Of a stretch of 64,000 bases of DNA, positions 23,285 through 33,687 are shown one piece after another; position 1 is the first letter of the stretch, and every line of letters begins with the position of its first letter. The notes below the pieces were generated by a model that was not told where the DNA came from, ran no database searches, and saw only the letters and a list, made by a program, of their open reading frames with translations. Where the stretch lies: the NCBI GenBank assembly GCA_963970005.1, contig CAXAMN010022729.1:210636-274635 (forward strand). Direction: 5' to 3'. Position numbers and translations under genes: made by a program. This stretch comes from Durusdinium trenchii. Lineage: Eukaryota > Sar > Dinophyceae > Suessiales > Symbiodiniaceae.

Positions 23285-24890
23285 GTCGACTTTGTAATAC
23301 AATTTTAGTACACGGAGTATCTGGCGAGTTGGAAGCTGAGAACTGGTGACTTTGTAGTACAACTTTAGTACGCGGACTAGCTGGGGAGCTGGCAGATGAG
23401 AACTGGCGACGTTGTAGTACAACTGTAGTACGCGGAGTGGTTGGGGAGCTGGAAGCTGAGACCTGGCGACTTTGTAGTACAACTTTAGTACGCGGAGCAA
23501 TCCGTGGAGCTGGAAGCTGAGAACTGGCGACTTCGTAGTACAACTTTAGTACGCGGAGTAGCTGGGGAGCTGGAAGCTGAGAACTGGCGACTTTGTACTA
23601 CAACTTTAGTACGCGGAGCAATCCGTGGAGCTGGAAGCCGAGAACTGGCGACTTGGTAGTACAACCTTAGTACGCGGAGCAGCCGGGGAGCTGGAAGCTG
23701 AGAACTGGCGACTTTCTAGTACAACGTTAGTACGCGGAGTAGCTGGGGAGTGGGAAGATCAGAATTGGCGACTTTATAGTACAACTTTAGTACGCGGAGT
23801 AGCTGGGGAGCTGGAAGATGAGAATTGGCGACTTTGTAGTACAACTTTAGTACGCGGAGTAGCTGGGGAGTGGGAAGATGAGAACTGGCGACTTGGTAGT
23901 ACAACTTGAGTACGCGGAGTATCTGGCGAACTGGAAGATCAGCACTGGCGACTTTGTAGTACAACTGTAGTATGCGGAGCAATCCGTGGAGCTGGAAGCT
24001 GAGAACTGGCGACTTTGTAGCACAACTTTAGTACGCGGAGTGGCTGGGGAGCTGGAAACTGAGAACTGGCGACTTGGTAGTACAACTTTAGTACGCGGAG
24101 TTGCTGGGGAGCTGGAAGCAGAGCACTGGCGACTTTGTAGTACAACTTTAGTACATAAAGTATCTGGCGAGTTGGAAGATGAGAACTGGTGGCTTTGTAG
24201 TACAACGTTAGTACGCGGAGTAGCTGGGGAATGGGAAGGTCACTTTGTAGCGCAACTTTAGTACGCGGAGCAACCCGTGGAAGATGAGAACTGGCGAATT
24301 TGTCGTACAACTGTAGTACGCGGAGTAGCTGGGCTTGTGGAAGCTGAGGACTGGCGACTTTGTAGACCAACTTGAGCACGCGGAGCAATCTGTTGAGCTG
24401 GAAGCTGAGAACTGGCGACTTTGTAGTACAACTTTAGTACACGGAGTAGCTGGCGAGTTGGAAGCTGAGAACTGGTGACTTTGTAGTACAACTTTAGTAC
24501 GCGGACTAGCTGGGGAGCTGGAAGCTGAGAACTGGCGACTTTGTAGACCAACTTTAGCACGCGGAGCAATCTGGAGCTGGAAGCTGAGAACTGGCGACTT
24601 TGTAGTACAACTTTAGTACGCGGGAGTAGCTGTGGAGCTGGAAGCTGAGAACTGGCGAGTTTCTAAAACAACTTTAATACGCGGAGCAATCTGTGGAGCT
24701 GGAAGCTGAGAACTGGCGACTTTGTAGTACAACTTTTTAGTACGCGGAGTAGCTGGGGAACTGGAAGATGAGAACTGGCAACTTGGTAGTACAACTTTAG
24801 TACGCGGAGTAGCTGGGGAGTGGGAAGATGAGAACTGGCGACTTGGTAGTACAACTTGAGTACGCGGAGTATCTGGGGAGCTGGGCTGTC
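23285..24890. repeat. 60-61 bp satellite, about 26 copies
   Basis: The unit begins GGCGACTTTGTAGTACAACT and ends AGCTGGAAGCTGAGAACT. The unit is 60-61 bp, so several runs stay open in frame on the plus strand (a 20-residue repeat with LVRGVAGE) and on the minus strand (with LRVLKLYYKVASS). Copies differ by a few substitutions. I see no start or regulatory context that would make it coding. Confidence 0.95.
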
Positions 24891-25264
24891 ACCGCTTGGC
24901 CGCCGCGGGGGGGGGGTTGGGAGGCCGCATCACACATAGACACCCACGCACTGGCTCAACTTACACGAGCACACACACACACATACGCAGACTCATATAC
25001 ACACGGACATAGATACACACACAGAAACCCACACACTACCTCAACTCACTCGACTTAACACTTCACACTGCACACTTAACAGATAATTCGCACTCTGACT
25101 TCCTACGTGATGAAAAATGTTTTCGGGCCACTCGTCGTCTAGTTTTTTGTGAATTGTTCTGTGCCCCGCTGCAAAGCAAGCAACCGAGGAAACACACGCA
25201 TCAAAATATTTCAACCGGCTCCTAACTCCAGCAACAAAAAGCTTTCGTCTCGTCCAACACCTTA
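24890..25264. other. Simple-sequence spacer
   Basis: A G-run near 24907, then CA-rich dinucleotide sequence (about 24965-25035). No gene is seen before the open frame at 25265. Confidence 0.6.
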
Positions 25265-25931
25265 AAACATTTCAACCCCAAACTCTATATTTCATGATGG
25301 CCGCCCACCTTATGAAGAATGTCTGCATGGTACACCTCACACACCTCGTGCTCAAGAAGCTGGTGACCGCTGGCAATCCAAGTTGGAAAAATTCGAACTA
25401 CAAGTGCGCGACTTGCGACGTACTACGTTGGACAAATGTCATCTGGCAATGTCCCTCCAGCAGCGACTCTGCAGTCATACAAGTGTCGACGTGACAGTGT
25501 GCATTGTCCCCAACACTGACCTCAAGGTCAAATTCATTGTCATGCTGGATTTGACTGCACGCCTACGTGTGATCCACATCAAGGTCTACAAGGCCCTCGG
25601 GATGAAGGGCGGGAGCTCTGCTGATGTGATTGGGGGTCTGGCGACCAAGTGGCTCATGGACAAAACCAAACCTCAAGCGGTAACCCCGGACAACTCCGTG
25701 ACTATAACTATCACATCAAGAGATGTTGGCAGTTTCCTCAACGATGTCGACATCCAAATCACTGCGCCGGCTGAGTACAAAAATTTGGGCCCATGGACAA
25801 ACAAACAGCTGCCAGAACTCACAGCAACAATCCTGCAAACCCTCAACCTTGGGCACCCGCCATTGCCACGCAACAACACAAACGGCGCAAACATTGCACC
25901 GAGCTGGATGGCTAATCTAGGCCATACATAG
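25265..25931 (+). CDS. Open frame of unknown function
   Basis: Open from about 25265 to the stop at 25929-25931; the first ATG is at about 25448 (about 160 codons). The upstream open part also reads like protein (RPPYEECLHGTPHTP, RWQSKLEKFELQVRDLRR). The C-terminal half is rich in Thr, Leu and Pro (ITITSRDVGSFLNDVDIQ, LPELTATILQTLNLG). I recognise no family. It lies beside the satellite and an old retroelement, so it may be part of a mobile element. Confidence 0.35.
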
Positions 25932-25939
25932 TGCCACTC

Positions 25940-26583
25940 AGGTGGGCATGATGGCATGTACAGCAGTCATTTGCCCACGTCTGGTCGTAGGAGGTCAGGA
26001 TGTGGATATCCAAGCGAGGCAAGAAGGCAGTTGGGCTTCGACGGAACCGTTTCTGTTGTCGATGGAAAGTGCGTCCCAAGGCCAAGTTGAACTCCATGAC
26101 ATCCTGCGATTCCATATTCGCCAGACATTCATGTAGGTCAGGTTCCTCAGGACGTTGTGCAGTGCCAATTGTGGGATCCAGTTGAAATCCTGCTTGGCCT
26201 TCTTTGATTCGGGCTCATGGGCATTGACAGGGACGTCATCGCCTCTCAGCTGGACATCGCAGGGTTTCTTTTCCAGATCGTCGTCCATCAGAACTGGCGG
26301 ACGTTCAGCAGGAGCATGCACAGACATATTGCCAGGATCGTCTTGTCGACGAAGGCTCGATGCCAGTCGTCAGTGGTCAGGGTTCGACGCTTTGGCATGT
26401 ATATTGTGAGCTTGTTAGGTTCATCAGGAAGATGTGGTTGTTCTTCTTCATGTTCATGTGGTTTACTTGAGAGAGGAGGGGGTGAACGAAAGGTAGCAGG
26501 CAATCACAAGCAACCCTGGTAAAAGTCCACGACGGCGTGAACCGGCGCAGGGTGGATTTGATCCAGGCAGGGGGGCCCCCCCC
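25940..26583 (-). pseudogene. Old retroelement fragment, left flank of the large copia
   Basis: Minus-strand frames SVHAPAERPPVLMDDDLEKK, PESKKAKQDFNWIPQLALH and, in another frame, EEEQPHLPDEPNKLTIYMPK resemble the acidic/proline-rich linker of copia polyproteins. Together with 41940-43160 on the other side, this suggests an older minus-strand element that the 15-kb element split. Assignment is tentative. Confidence 0.35.
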
Positions 26584-26753
26584 TGAAATGTAGAGGCCTA
26601 CTTGTACAGGTTCCACTCCAGTGGCCTATCTAGTGTGTCCATGCTTGACTGCCATAAGGCTCAAGACGCTAAGAGGTATAGGATAAGACTCTGCGTGAGC
26701 AAAAGACACTAGCGGTCTGCACCTCTACCGTGTACGCCCTAGTCACTCTTTCA
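26584..26753 (+). repeat. 5-prime LTR, 170 bp
   Basis: TGAAATGTAGAGGCC... to ...CACTCTTTCA, preceded by eight Cs. No mismatch was seen against the 3-prime copy, which implies recent insertion. Confidence 0.95.
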
Positions 26754-26754
26754 G

Positions 26755-26775
26755 TGGTAGCGGAGCAGTGATCCT
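26755..26775 (+). promoter_or_regulatory. Primer-binding site
   Basis: TGGTAGCGGAGC starts one base after the LTR. TGG pairs with a tRNA CCA end, and the following bases resemble PBSs complementary to initiator-Met tRNA, the commonest copia primer. The tRNA identity is inferred, not shown. Confidence 0.65.
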
Positions 26776-26831
26776 GGAAGACCCAGGTGGGCTCCTTTCC
26801 TAGGCATAGAATTGCTTGTGGGCAAACGGCC

Positions 26832-29800
26832 ATGGATTGGATTGAAGACTGGGAAGAGCCTGATGCGGATGTGGCTTATGAGCCAGCAGCCTACGTGAAT
26901 AGGCATGTGAGAAGAGAACCAGCAGCGATAGCTATGACAACACAGGTCACTACAAAGGTGCCCCCATCTTACGATGGAAAGACTTCATGGTTTTCCTATG
27001 AGGATGCCATAGATGATTGGTGTGATATCACCGAGCTGGAGGATGAGAAGAGAGGACCAGCATTGAGAAACCGACTAGAAGGAGAAGCAGCTGTATACAA
27101 GCGAGTTTTAGACAGAGATGCATTGAAAGCGAATGATCCACCAGGAGCAGGAGTAGAATACTTCAAACGAGTACTACGTCCATATTTTGTGAAAGGATCC
27201 ACCAATGTATTCCTGTATAGGTTTATGCAATTCGTGCGCTTCAATCGAGGATCAGCTGACATGATGAAATGGATGACAAGATTCCAGATTTTACTCCAAA
27301 GGCTTATGAGCAGTTGGATGGACATGCTGGATCCAGTAACACAAGTACATCCTCAGGTACAAGCTCAGATGCAAGCAGATGCAGCGTTGACTGGAGTAGC
27401 TCCAACGGCAGAAAGGATTCAGGAAATCACGCAGACCATCAATGGCAATATGAGAACTTTTCATCAGAACGATTTTCCTTTGCGAGAAAATCTCATTGCC
27501 TTACTCATGCTGTCACTTGCAGATTTGTCTCAGGACCAGCGAAACACTTTGACTTCTTTGATGACTCATCGTGGTAGAGTCCTGCAGCAATACACTACAA
27601 TAGAGTTGAGGACAGTTTTCATTGAGATGTTCTGCACGACAAAGACTTCAGTAGACAATCCTTTGATGCAGCCGACAGGTGCTGGAGGTAGAAGATCATT
27701 TCTCGTACTAGACGAAGGAGAACTCGATGGTACATATGGCTATTGGGCCGAAGATGAAGAAGATGGAACAGAAGGATTCCTAGATGCCCTGGACGATGTC
27801 TTTTGGGTATATGATGAACAGAACTTCTCTTGGTTCCAGAGGAGATTCCAAGGAAGAAGGGCCAGAAAAGGCAAAGGAAAAGGTAGAAGAACAGGAAAAG
27901 GAAAAGGAAGAACAGGCCGCAGATTTTTCAGACCTCGTGGAAAAGGAAAAGGAAAGAGACGAGGTAAGGGCCATTATGCTGATGAGCAATCAACAACTTA
28001 TCCAGATGAGTACTTTGAAGAGAATCCTTATGAGGACACTTGGGAGTCAAACCAAGTAGCATATGATGCTATTCTTGCCGAAGATATGAATGACTATCTT
28101 CAAGGAGAATATGAAGATGCCAATGACTTTTGGCAACAGCTTGAAGAAGCATGGTTTTCCCACAAAGGAAAAGGAAAAGGCAAGAGAAAAGGCAAGAAAG
28201 GAAAAGGAAAAGATAAAGGAGATGGCAAACAAGATGCAAACTATGCAAATCAACAACAGCCACGTTCTTTACCTGCACCTTCAAGAACTTCACAAGCATC
28301 AGGAAGCAACCAAGGTTTCTTTGCTCATTGTGTGACAACGGTAGCTGAAGTCCATGACAGTGAGGTAGACTTGCTGTCAGGCATGATGACCTCATGTCAA
28401 GATGAAGCTGACTGTAATGTCAACAATGGTGAGACGATCTTCGATGGCATGAGTGCCCCTGTGTGGTACTCTTTGTCAAAGGAGATGCTCACAGATGCTC
28501 CTGATGGCTTTGCGCTTATGAGCGCTGAGGAAGAAGTGAAAGAGATGCAGGCTATTTCATTTTTGACTGAGAATCGCTTCCCGCCAACTATTGCAATCCT
28601 GGACATTGGATGCACTAGAGCTATGGGATCAAGGCGTGCAGTCGATTATTTTTGTAACTATGTCGACAATCATCCAGACTGTGGACTATGGTATTCTTTT
28701 GAGTCTACCAAGAGCAAGTTTTACTTTGCCAATTCTCAGAAGGCTTCTTGCTCTCAGAAACTGGTGATTTACATGTATGATCGTGCATGGACGATCCACC
28801 ATACAGAGTTTGACATAGTTGAAGAAGGAGAAGTCCCTTTGCTTATGAGCTTGCCACAGATGAGGAACTTAGGCTTTGAACTCAGGCTGACACCTCAACA
28901 CGCTTATCTGACATCGGTGCCTCTTGGTATCAAATTTTTGGAGTTGAAGGTTGCAGCCAGTACTCATCTTGTTTTGGACTTCCAAGATATTGCATGGTAT
29001 CTGTCTGACGTGCGTTTGCAGGCTCGGCGCGAGAAGAGTTTTTACTCTCACTTCACTCACTATGAATATGGCCATATTTCGGTTGATCACAATAGTGATG
29101 AAGATGAAGCTGAGCATGCATATCCTGTGGTTGACTACTGGGAAGTAGATCTTCACAAGAGAGAACTGGCACGTCACCACAAGGATTACAGGAAGATTCT
29201 TTTCCCAGCAACTAAGTCCTGTCCTGTAGACACTGACTTGCTGGAAGACTTGCGACTGACAATCATCAAGAAGAAAGAAGGAGGAGAAGAGATCAAGAAG
29301 ATAGATGATTGGCGCAAGGCAAAATGGAAGGACCTACAAATTGGCTATGAATGGCGTGGTAGAACAATTTTTAAGTTCAAGCCAGATACCAAAATTCCAG
29401 ATCTAAAGATCAGGAAGGCTGGCATTGAGCACCGTGGCATTGGTGATCCCGATGCAGTGGTGCGCTCCTCCTCAGAGAAGGTTCCCATTGCAAAGGACAG
29501 GGAACCAGGCTTCTCTTCAGAGAAGGAAGGTGCACCATCCAGTGCCGCGGAAAAGCCCGTGCCGCCAAAGTTTCGGTATACTTCCAAGGGTTTTGATCCA
29601 TTTTGGAAAGGACACAAGTCGAAACCATCTGAGCCTCCACATGATTTAAAGGGTGATGATCCTGAGGGTTATACTCCTTCAGAACCACCTGAGAGGCCAG
29701 AAGGTGAACTTGTAGAAATTCCCAAAGCATCAAAAGGACAATCAAGTGATAAACATGAACCACTTGAACCAGGTGATGGCGCTCTTGAGCCTAGGCGGAT

Positions 29801-31172
29801 TTCAATCCCATTACCTGGTAGTGAAGTTGTTGCAATGACACCGGCATATAGGAAGATGTTACAGAGACTGGAGGACAAGGTAGAGCTTTATAAGCTTCAT
29901 GTGAAGCACTACCATATGAGTCCTACTCAGTTTCGTAGACGTGTTTCTATGTTGAAGCTTCCTGACTCTGTTTTAGAGAAGTATGAATCAGTTGTCAGGA
30001 ACTGCCGTGTTTGTAACACTTCAGTGGCACCTCCGCCACGAGCCAAGGTCTCCGGTATTAGAGCTTCATGTTTTGGTGATGTTGTTTTTGCTGATCATTG
30101 TGAGGTTGAACTTCACAAGTACAAGTATATCATTCTACTTGTTCTTGATGGTGCCACAAATCTTCTCTGGGCTACGGCACAGAAAGACCTCATAGATCAA
30201 ACCACCATCCAAGCTTTGAGACAGTGGTCTGATGAGAACAATTGTGTTCCGAAGGCCATCGTAGGAGACGAAGCCTTTTTCACAGATGCTTTTGTTGAAT
30301 ACTACAGGTTTCATGGTATACAACAATGTCCTTGTGGGCCAAGAACTCCTTGGCCGAACCGAGCAGAGACAGCTGTACGTTTGTTCAAACGTATGTGGCA
30401 TGTTATGAAGGTAGATCTGGATGATCCACGTTTTCGTGGTGTTACGGTCAGAGAAGTGGTCAAGAAAGTAGTGTGGGCAAGAAATTGTCAGTTGACTATC
30501 AGTGGATATTCACCAATAGAGATAGCAACTGGAAGACGTCCACCAGATCTTTTTGACCTTGAGACCGCAAGCCCTGAGCAATTGTCAGCTAGTGCCGCCG
30601 CACAAGATCGTACAAATCTGGAACTACGTGTAGCTTTGAGAGCTCATCAAGAAGCACGGCAAGCTCAGGACCTTCGAGCAGATCTTGCAAGAAGGACTAT
30701 GCCAAGTGACGGTCCATATTTCCAAGGTGAGAAGGTTTTTATTTGGACTCAGGATTCATCAAAGTTCAAGGATAAAGGACGTTGGGTTCGTGCCACAGTA
30801 CTTGGACAAGAAGGAGCTATGGTCCAAGCCAACACTGGTAAGGCAGTGGTACGTGTGAATCAGTCAAAGGTTAGACGTGATCACGATGAGTGGCATGATG
30901 TTTCCATACCGGCATTAGACGATGAGAATCCGGAGAATTTACGTGAAGATCACGAACTGTATGTTGATGCCGAATTTGGAGAACAGTCCTTTTTCTTCTG
31001 TAATGATGATCATCCTGATGTTGTTGAGTTACTTCATGGAAACAGTGGATTATCTTGGTTCCTTTCAAAGAATGGTGTTAGAGTTGCATCGCCTATGGAT
31101 TTCAAGGCAGGATACAACTTTTCCACTCTGAAGGGTCAAGATCGCTACCTGTTAGGGGAGAGGGGACCTTAA
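26832..31172 (+). CDS. Copia Gag-protease-integrase polyprotein (5-prime part)
   Basis: First ATG at 26832 (MDWIEDWEEPDADV). Gag begins near VPPSYDGKTSWFSYEDAIDD and is followed by Lys/Gly-rich RNA-binding tracts (KGKGKGRRTGKGKGR, about 27860-28220). The protease active site is LDIGCTRAMG at about 28597-28630; the usual D-[ST]-G is DIG here. Integrase has an HHCC zinc motif (HVKHYHMSP then CRVC, about 29895-30020) and the D,D,E triad in FADHCEV (about 30090), VGDEAFF (about 30265) and NRAETAV (about 30358). After integrase comes a long spacer. The frame ends artificially at 31170-31172, inside the foldback element. Joining across that element (730 bp including one target copy) puts 31863 onward back in frame. 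Confidence 0.9.
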   Translation: MDWIEDWEEPDADVAYEPAAYVNRHVRREPAAIAMTTQVTTKVPPSYDGKTSWFSYEDAIDDWCDITELEDEKRGPALRNRLEGEAAVYKRVLDRDALKANDPPGAGVEYFKRVLRPYFVKGSTNVFLYRFMQFVRFNRGSADMMKWMTRFQILLQRLMSSWMDMLDPVTQVHPQVQAQMQADAALTGVAPTAERIQEITQTINGNMRTFHQNDFPLRENLIALLMLSLADLSQDQRNTLTSLMTHRGRVLQQYTTIELRTVFIEMFCTTKTSVDNPLMQPTGAGGRRSFLVLDEGELDGTYGYWAEDEEDGTEGFLDALDDVFWVYDEQNFSWFQRRFQGRRARKGKGKGRRTGKGKGRTGRRFFRPRGKGKGKRRGKGHYADEQSTTYPDEYFEENPYEDTWESNQVAYDAILAEDMNDYLQGEYEDANDFWQQLEEAWFSHKGKGKGKRKGKKGKGKDKGDGKQDANYANQQQPRSLPAPSRTSQASGSNQGFFAHCVTTVAEVHDSEVDLLSGMMTSCQDEADCNVNNGETIFDGMSAPVWYSLSKEMLTDAPDGFALMSAEEEVKEMQAISFLTENRFPPTIAILDIGCTRAMGSRRAVDYFCNYVDNHPDCGLWYSFESTKSKFYFANSQKASCSQKLVIYMYDRAWTIHHTEFDIVEEGEVPLLMSLPQMRNLGFELRLTPQHAYLTSVPLGIKFLELKVAASTHLVLDFQDIAWYLSDVRLQARREKSFYSHFTHYEYGHISVDHNSDEDEAEHAYPVVDYWEVDLHKRELARHHKDYRKILFPATKSCPVDTDLLEDLRLTIIKKKEGGEEIKKIDDWRKAKWKDLQIGYEWRGRTIFKFKPDTKIPDLKIRKAGIEHRGIGDPDAVVRSSSEKVPIAKDREPGFSSEKEGAPSSAAEKPVPPKFRYTSKGFDPFWKGHKSKPSEPPHDLKGDDPEGYTPSEPPERPEGELVEIPKASKGQSSDKHEPLEPGDGALEPRRISIPLPGSEVVAMTPAYRKMLQRLEDKVELYKLHVKHYHMSPTQFRRRVSMLKLPDSVLEKYESVVRNCRVCNTSVAPPPRAKVSGIRASCFGDVVFADHCEVELHKYKYIILLVLDGATNLLWATAQKDLIDQTTIQALRQWSDENNCVPKAIVGDEAFFTDAFVEYYRFHGIQQCPCGPRTPWPNRAETAVRLFKRMWHVMKVDLDDPRFRGVTVREVVKKVVWARNCQLTISGYSPIEIATGRRPPDLFDLETASPEQLSASAAAQDRTNLELRVALRAHQEARQAQDLRADLARRTMPSDGPYFQGEKVFIWTQDSSKFKDKGRWVRATVLGQEGAMVQANTGKAVVRVNQSKVRRDHDEWHDVSIPALDDENPENLREDHELYVDAEFGEQSFFFCNDDHPDVVELLHGNSGLSWFLSKNGVRVASPMDFKAGYNFSTLKGQDRYLLGERGP

Positions 31173-31862
31173 AAAATGTAAGTTACATTTTTCCCGGGGG
31201 GGGTCCTGGTTTGATACCTCAAATATGTAAGCTTACATTTTTTAAAATAGACGTAGAAAATGTAAGCTTACATTTTCTACGTCTGCAATGCAAGATGCAA
31301 TCAAATCTTGTTTGATGTAATCTTGTTATATATATCTTGTTTATATATCATCACTTCTGCCATCTTCTGCCTAGAAGCCAACAGATCTCAGCAACTTCAA
31401 GAGTGCAGCAAGCTCCAAATTGGAACAAACACGCTTTCCTTCCAGGATTCACAGAGTATCATTGAGGATTAGTATGTTAGTATGTTACATTTTGAGGGGT
31501 ACCCTGTAAAATGTAAGCTACCATGTGCCTAGGTGATATGTTACCTTTTCAGAGGTACCCTGTAAAATGTAAGTTGCCACGTGCCCACATAATAAGTTAC
31601 ATTTTTACCACCCCCTCCCCCCCCCTCCTGCACTCTGAGCACTCACCGGTGATTCCCTGGATCCCTGGGGAATCCTGCACAATCCCTGCCAGCCCACATC
31701 CCCCCCCAAAAAAAAAGCTTGAACTTCCACCGGTCAATCCCCAGGAAAGCCACCGGTCAAAAAGTAGAGGGGGGTCCAACATACATTTATGGCCCCCCCC
31801 CAAAATGTAACTTACATTTTTTTACGTCCCCCCTCAAAAACCTGAGGCAAGGGGGTGGCGAT
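31141..31862. mobile_element. Foldback/MITE-like element, copy 2 (722 bp)
   Basis: The same element as 1725-2493, with the same termini (ATCGCTACC, GGTGGCGAT) and a distinct 8-bp target duplication GGGTCAAG (31133-31140 and 31863-31870). It holds the same 32-bp perfect palindrome at 31251-31282. It inserted into the copia polyprotein after the retrotransposon had integrated or in its lineage, and it terminates the frame. Confidence 0.92.
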
Positions 31863-33687
31863 GGGTCAAGATGGTATTTGGCAGCAACTTGAGAGTTTGC
31901 AGCCCCACTGTATAGTGATCAACAACCCTTCTCCCAAACAGAACAGAGCTTCTATTTGGTTGCTATGTTGTAATGTGATCGAGTGGCAGTTGAGAAGGAA
32001 GAAACATGTGTTTGTGACTGTTCCCAAGGGAAACAAGTTTTGTTTGTTTTTGCAGAAGTTCATTTCGTCTTTGAAGAATCCGGTCTTTACTTTTGATGTG
32101 AATATGAATTGTTTCTGCTATTGTCCTAAGGGAATTAGTTACGTGACAGTCTTCCATTCCTATGCATCCTGCCAAGGATGGAAAGGTATTGGTGACTGTT
32201 CATTTCAAGCTAAAACAGTGCAAGCCACTAGAAGCAACCAGTACTTTAAGGATCCTGACTGGAAGAAGTTTCCATTTTCGTTTCTGGTTGAGATGAATCG
32301 TTTTCTTCCTTATAGTGAGACTTCCGATAAACGTCAGAGTTTCCTTATTGAAGATCTTCTGGAGAATTTTGACTCTGGAAGTTTGTGTGGAACAGCTCTT
32401 TTGTTAGAAAGAGAAGCTCATCAGTCAATTTTGTTGAATTCCGTAAGAACGGAAGAGACGACGGAAATTCCGGTTCCACTTCGACATATACTACCACAAA
32501 GGTTCACTACTACTGAACTGATCAGAACTTTGAGGCAGATCGATGCACTACCTCAGAGATCAGAGTTTGATGTGACAACATCCTCTGATTCTCGAATTGT
32601 GTCATTGATTCCAGGCCTGAAGGAGATTAGACGAAGAACCTTGCCACAGATGTATTTTGAGAGATGTAAGGTTTATCGTGGTACTTTTGGTAGAGTGCAT
32701 CCTATCTTCAATTCTGAAGATGATGCAGTGTTGATTATGTGGAAGCCAGGAAAATACCATCAGGTTTTCTTTATGTTTGTGTCACAACTGTCTCCTCATC
32801 ATGAACAGTTTTTGATAGATCATTGGAGTATGATAGTTTTCGAGGCAGAGACGACAGGCGCCGTGAAGCGCGTTGTGACTCCTGATGAAGTAGCTCTAGA
32901 GGATCCAAGGGATCAACCTCCAGACTACGGACCACCGATGGATGATGATATGGCTTATGAGCCAAATCCAGTCTCGGGGGAACAGCAGTATTTTGATCCA
33001 GATGATGAAGATATGACTCCGCCTGGTGATGGACCGGGTGGCAACCCTGATGATCATCAGGGTGGACAACCTCCGGGACCACCTCCGACAGGTCCCGCAG
33101 CTGTTCCGAATCAGTTCGGAAATCCCGATGTTCCTTTGGAGCAACTCGGATATCCATCGAGCGATCCGGAAGAGGCAATGCCGGAGATTTCAAGTGAATC
33201 CCGTCCGCCAGATGATCCGGGTCAACCACCGATAGGTTTTCCAATTGATACGGATCCTGTTCATCCGTTCGTTCCGTCGCCTGATTCGAACCCTCCGGAG
33301 CCAGAACCATATGTTCCGGAGAATCGTGAACGTCACAGCAAGCACATGCGGAAACTTTCTGTGGACTCAACTGATGCTTTGCCAAAGGCCAAGGTGAAGT
33401 TTCAGGTTAAACGTTCTAAGGTTCAGTTGCCGGGACATGATGAACCTATTCCGGCACCTCCGAAGTCTGTTCCTAGAAGTTTCTTTCCTGGACATTCGGA
33501 GAATCCGACAGCATCCAGTTCGAATCAGCCACAAGCGGCCAACATTCCCGTGCCTCCGAGCACAGTCGAAGATGACGATAATCAGACGACTGATTCGAAT
33601 GAGACAGATTCAGAACCTATTTTTGATGAAGAAGATGTGAAAGGTTTTGAGAAGGATCCAGACAAGTTACCGGTCGATAGGTCCTGA
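31863..33687 (+). CDS. Copia polyprotein, integrase-RT spacer
   Basis: Continuation of the 26832 frame after the foldback element. The first ~340 residues are a compact Cys/aromatic-rich segment I cannot assign (SSLKNPVFTFDVNMN, YFKDPDWKKFPFSFLVEM, RFTTTELIRTLRQID). The rest is an acidic, Pro-rich linker (PPGPPPTGPAAVP, PFVPSPDSNPPEPEPYVP) typical between copia integrase and RT but unusually long: about 850 residues separate the integrase Glu from the RT start. The stop at 33685-33687 lies just where the RT frame begins in another phase. Confidence 0.8.

Noticed and set aside
22692-24388. Long frames through the 72-bp and 60-bp arrays as genes
   Set aside because: Frames follow repeat periodicity on both strands and lack any non-repeat coding context.
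22700-24890. Regular repeats as a CRISPR array
   Set aside because: Units are contiguous tandem copies without unique spacers, no cas genes are present, and the context is eukaryotic.
26787-26831. GTG start for copia Gag
   Set aside because: The first ATG is at 26832 and opens a normal-looking Gag; the upstream codons overlap the leader after the PBS.
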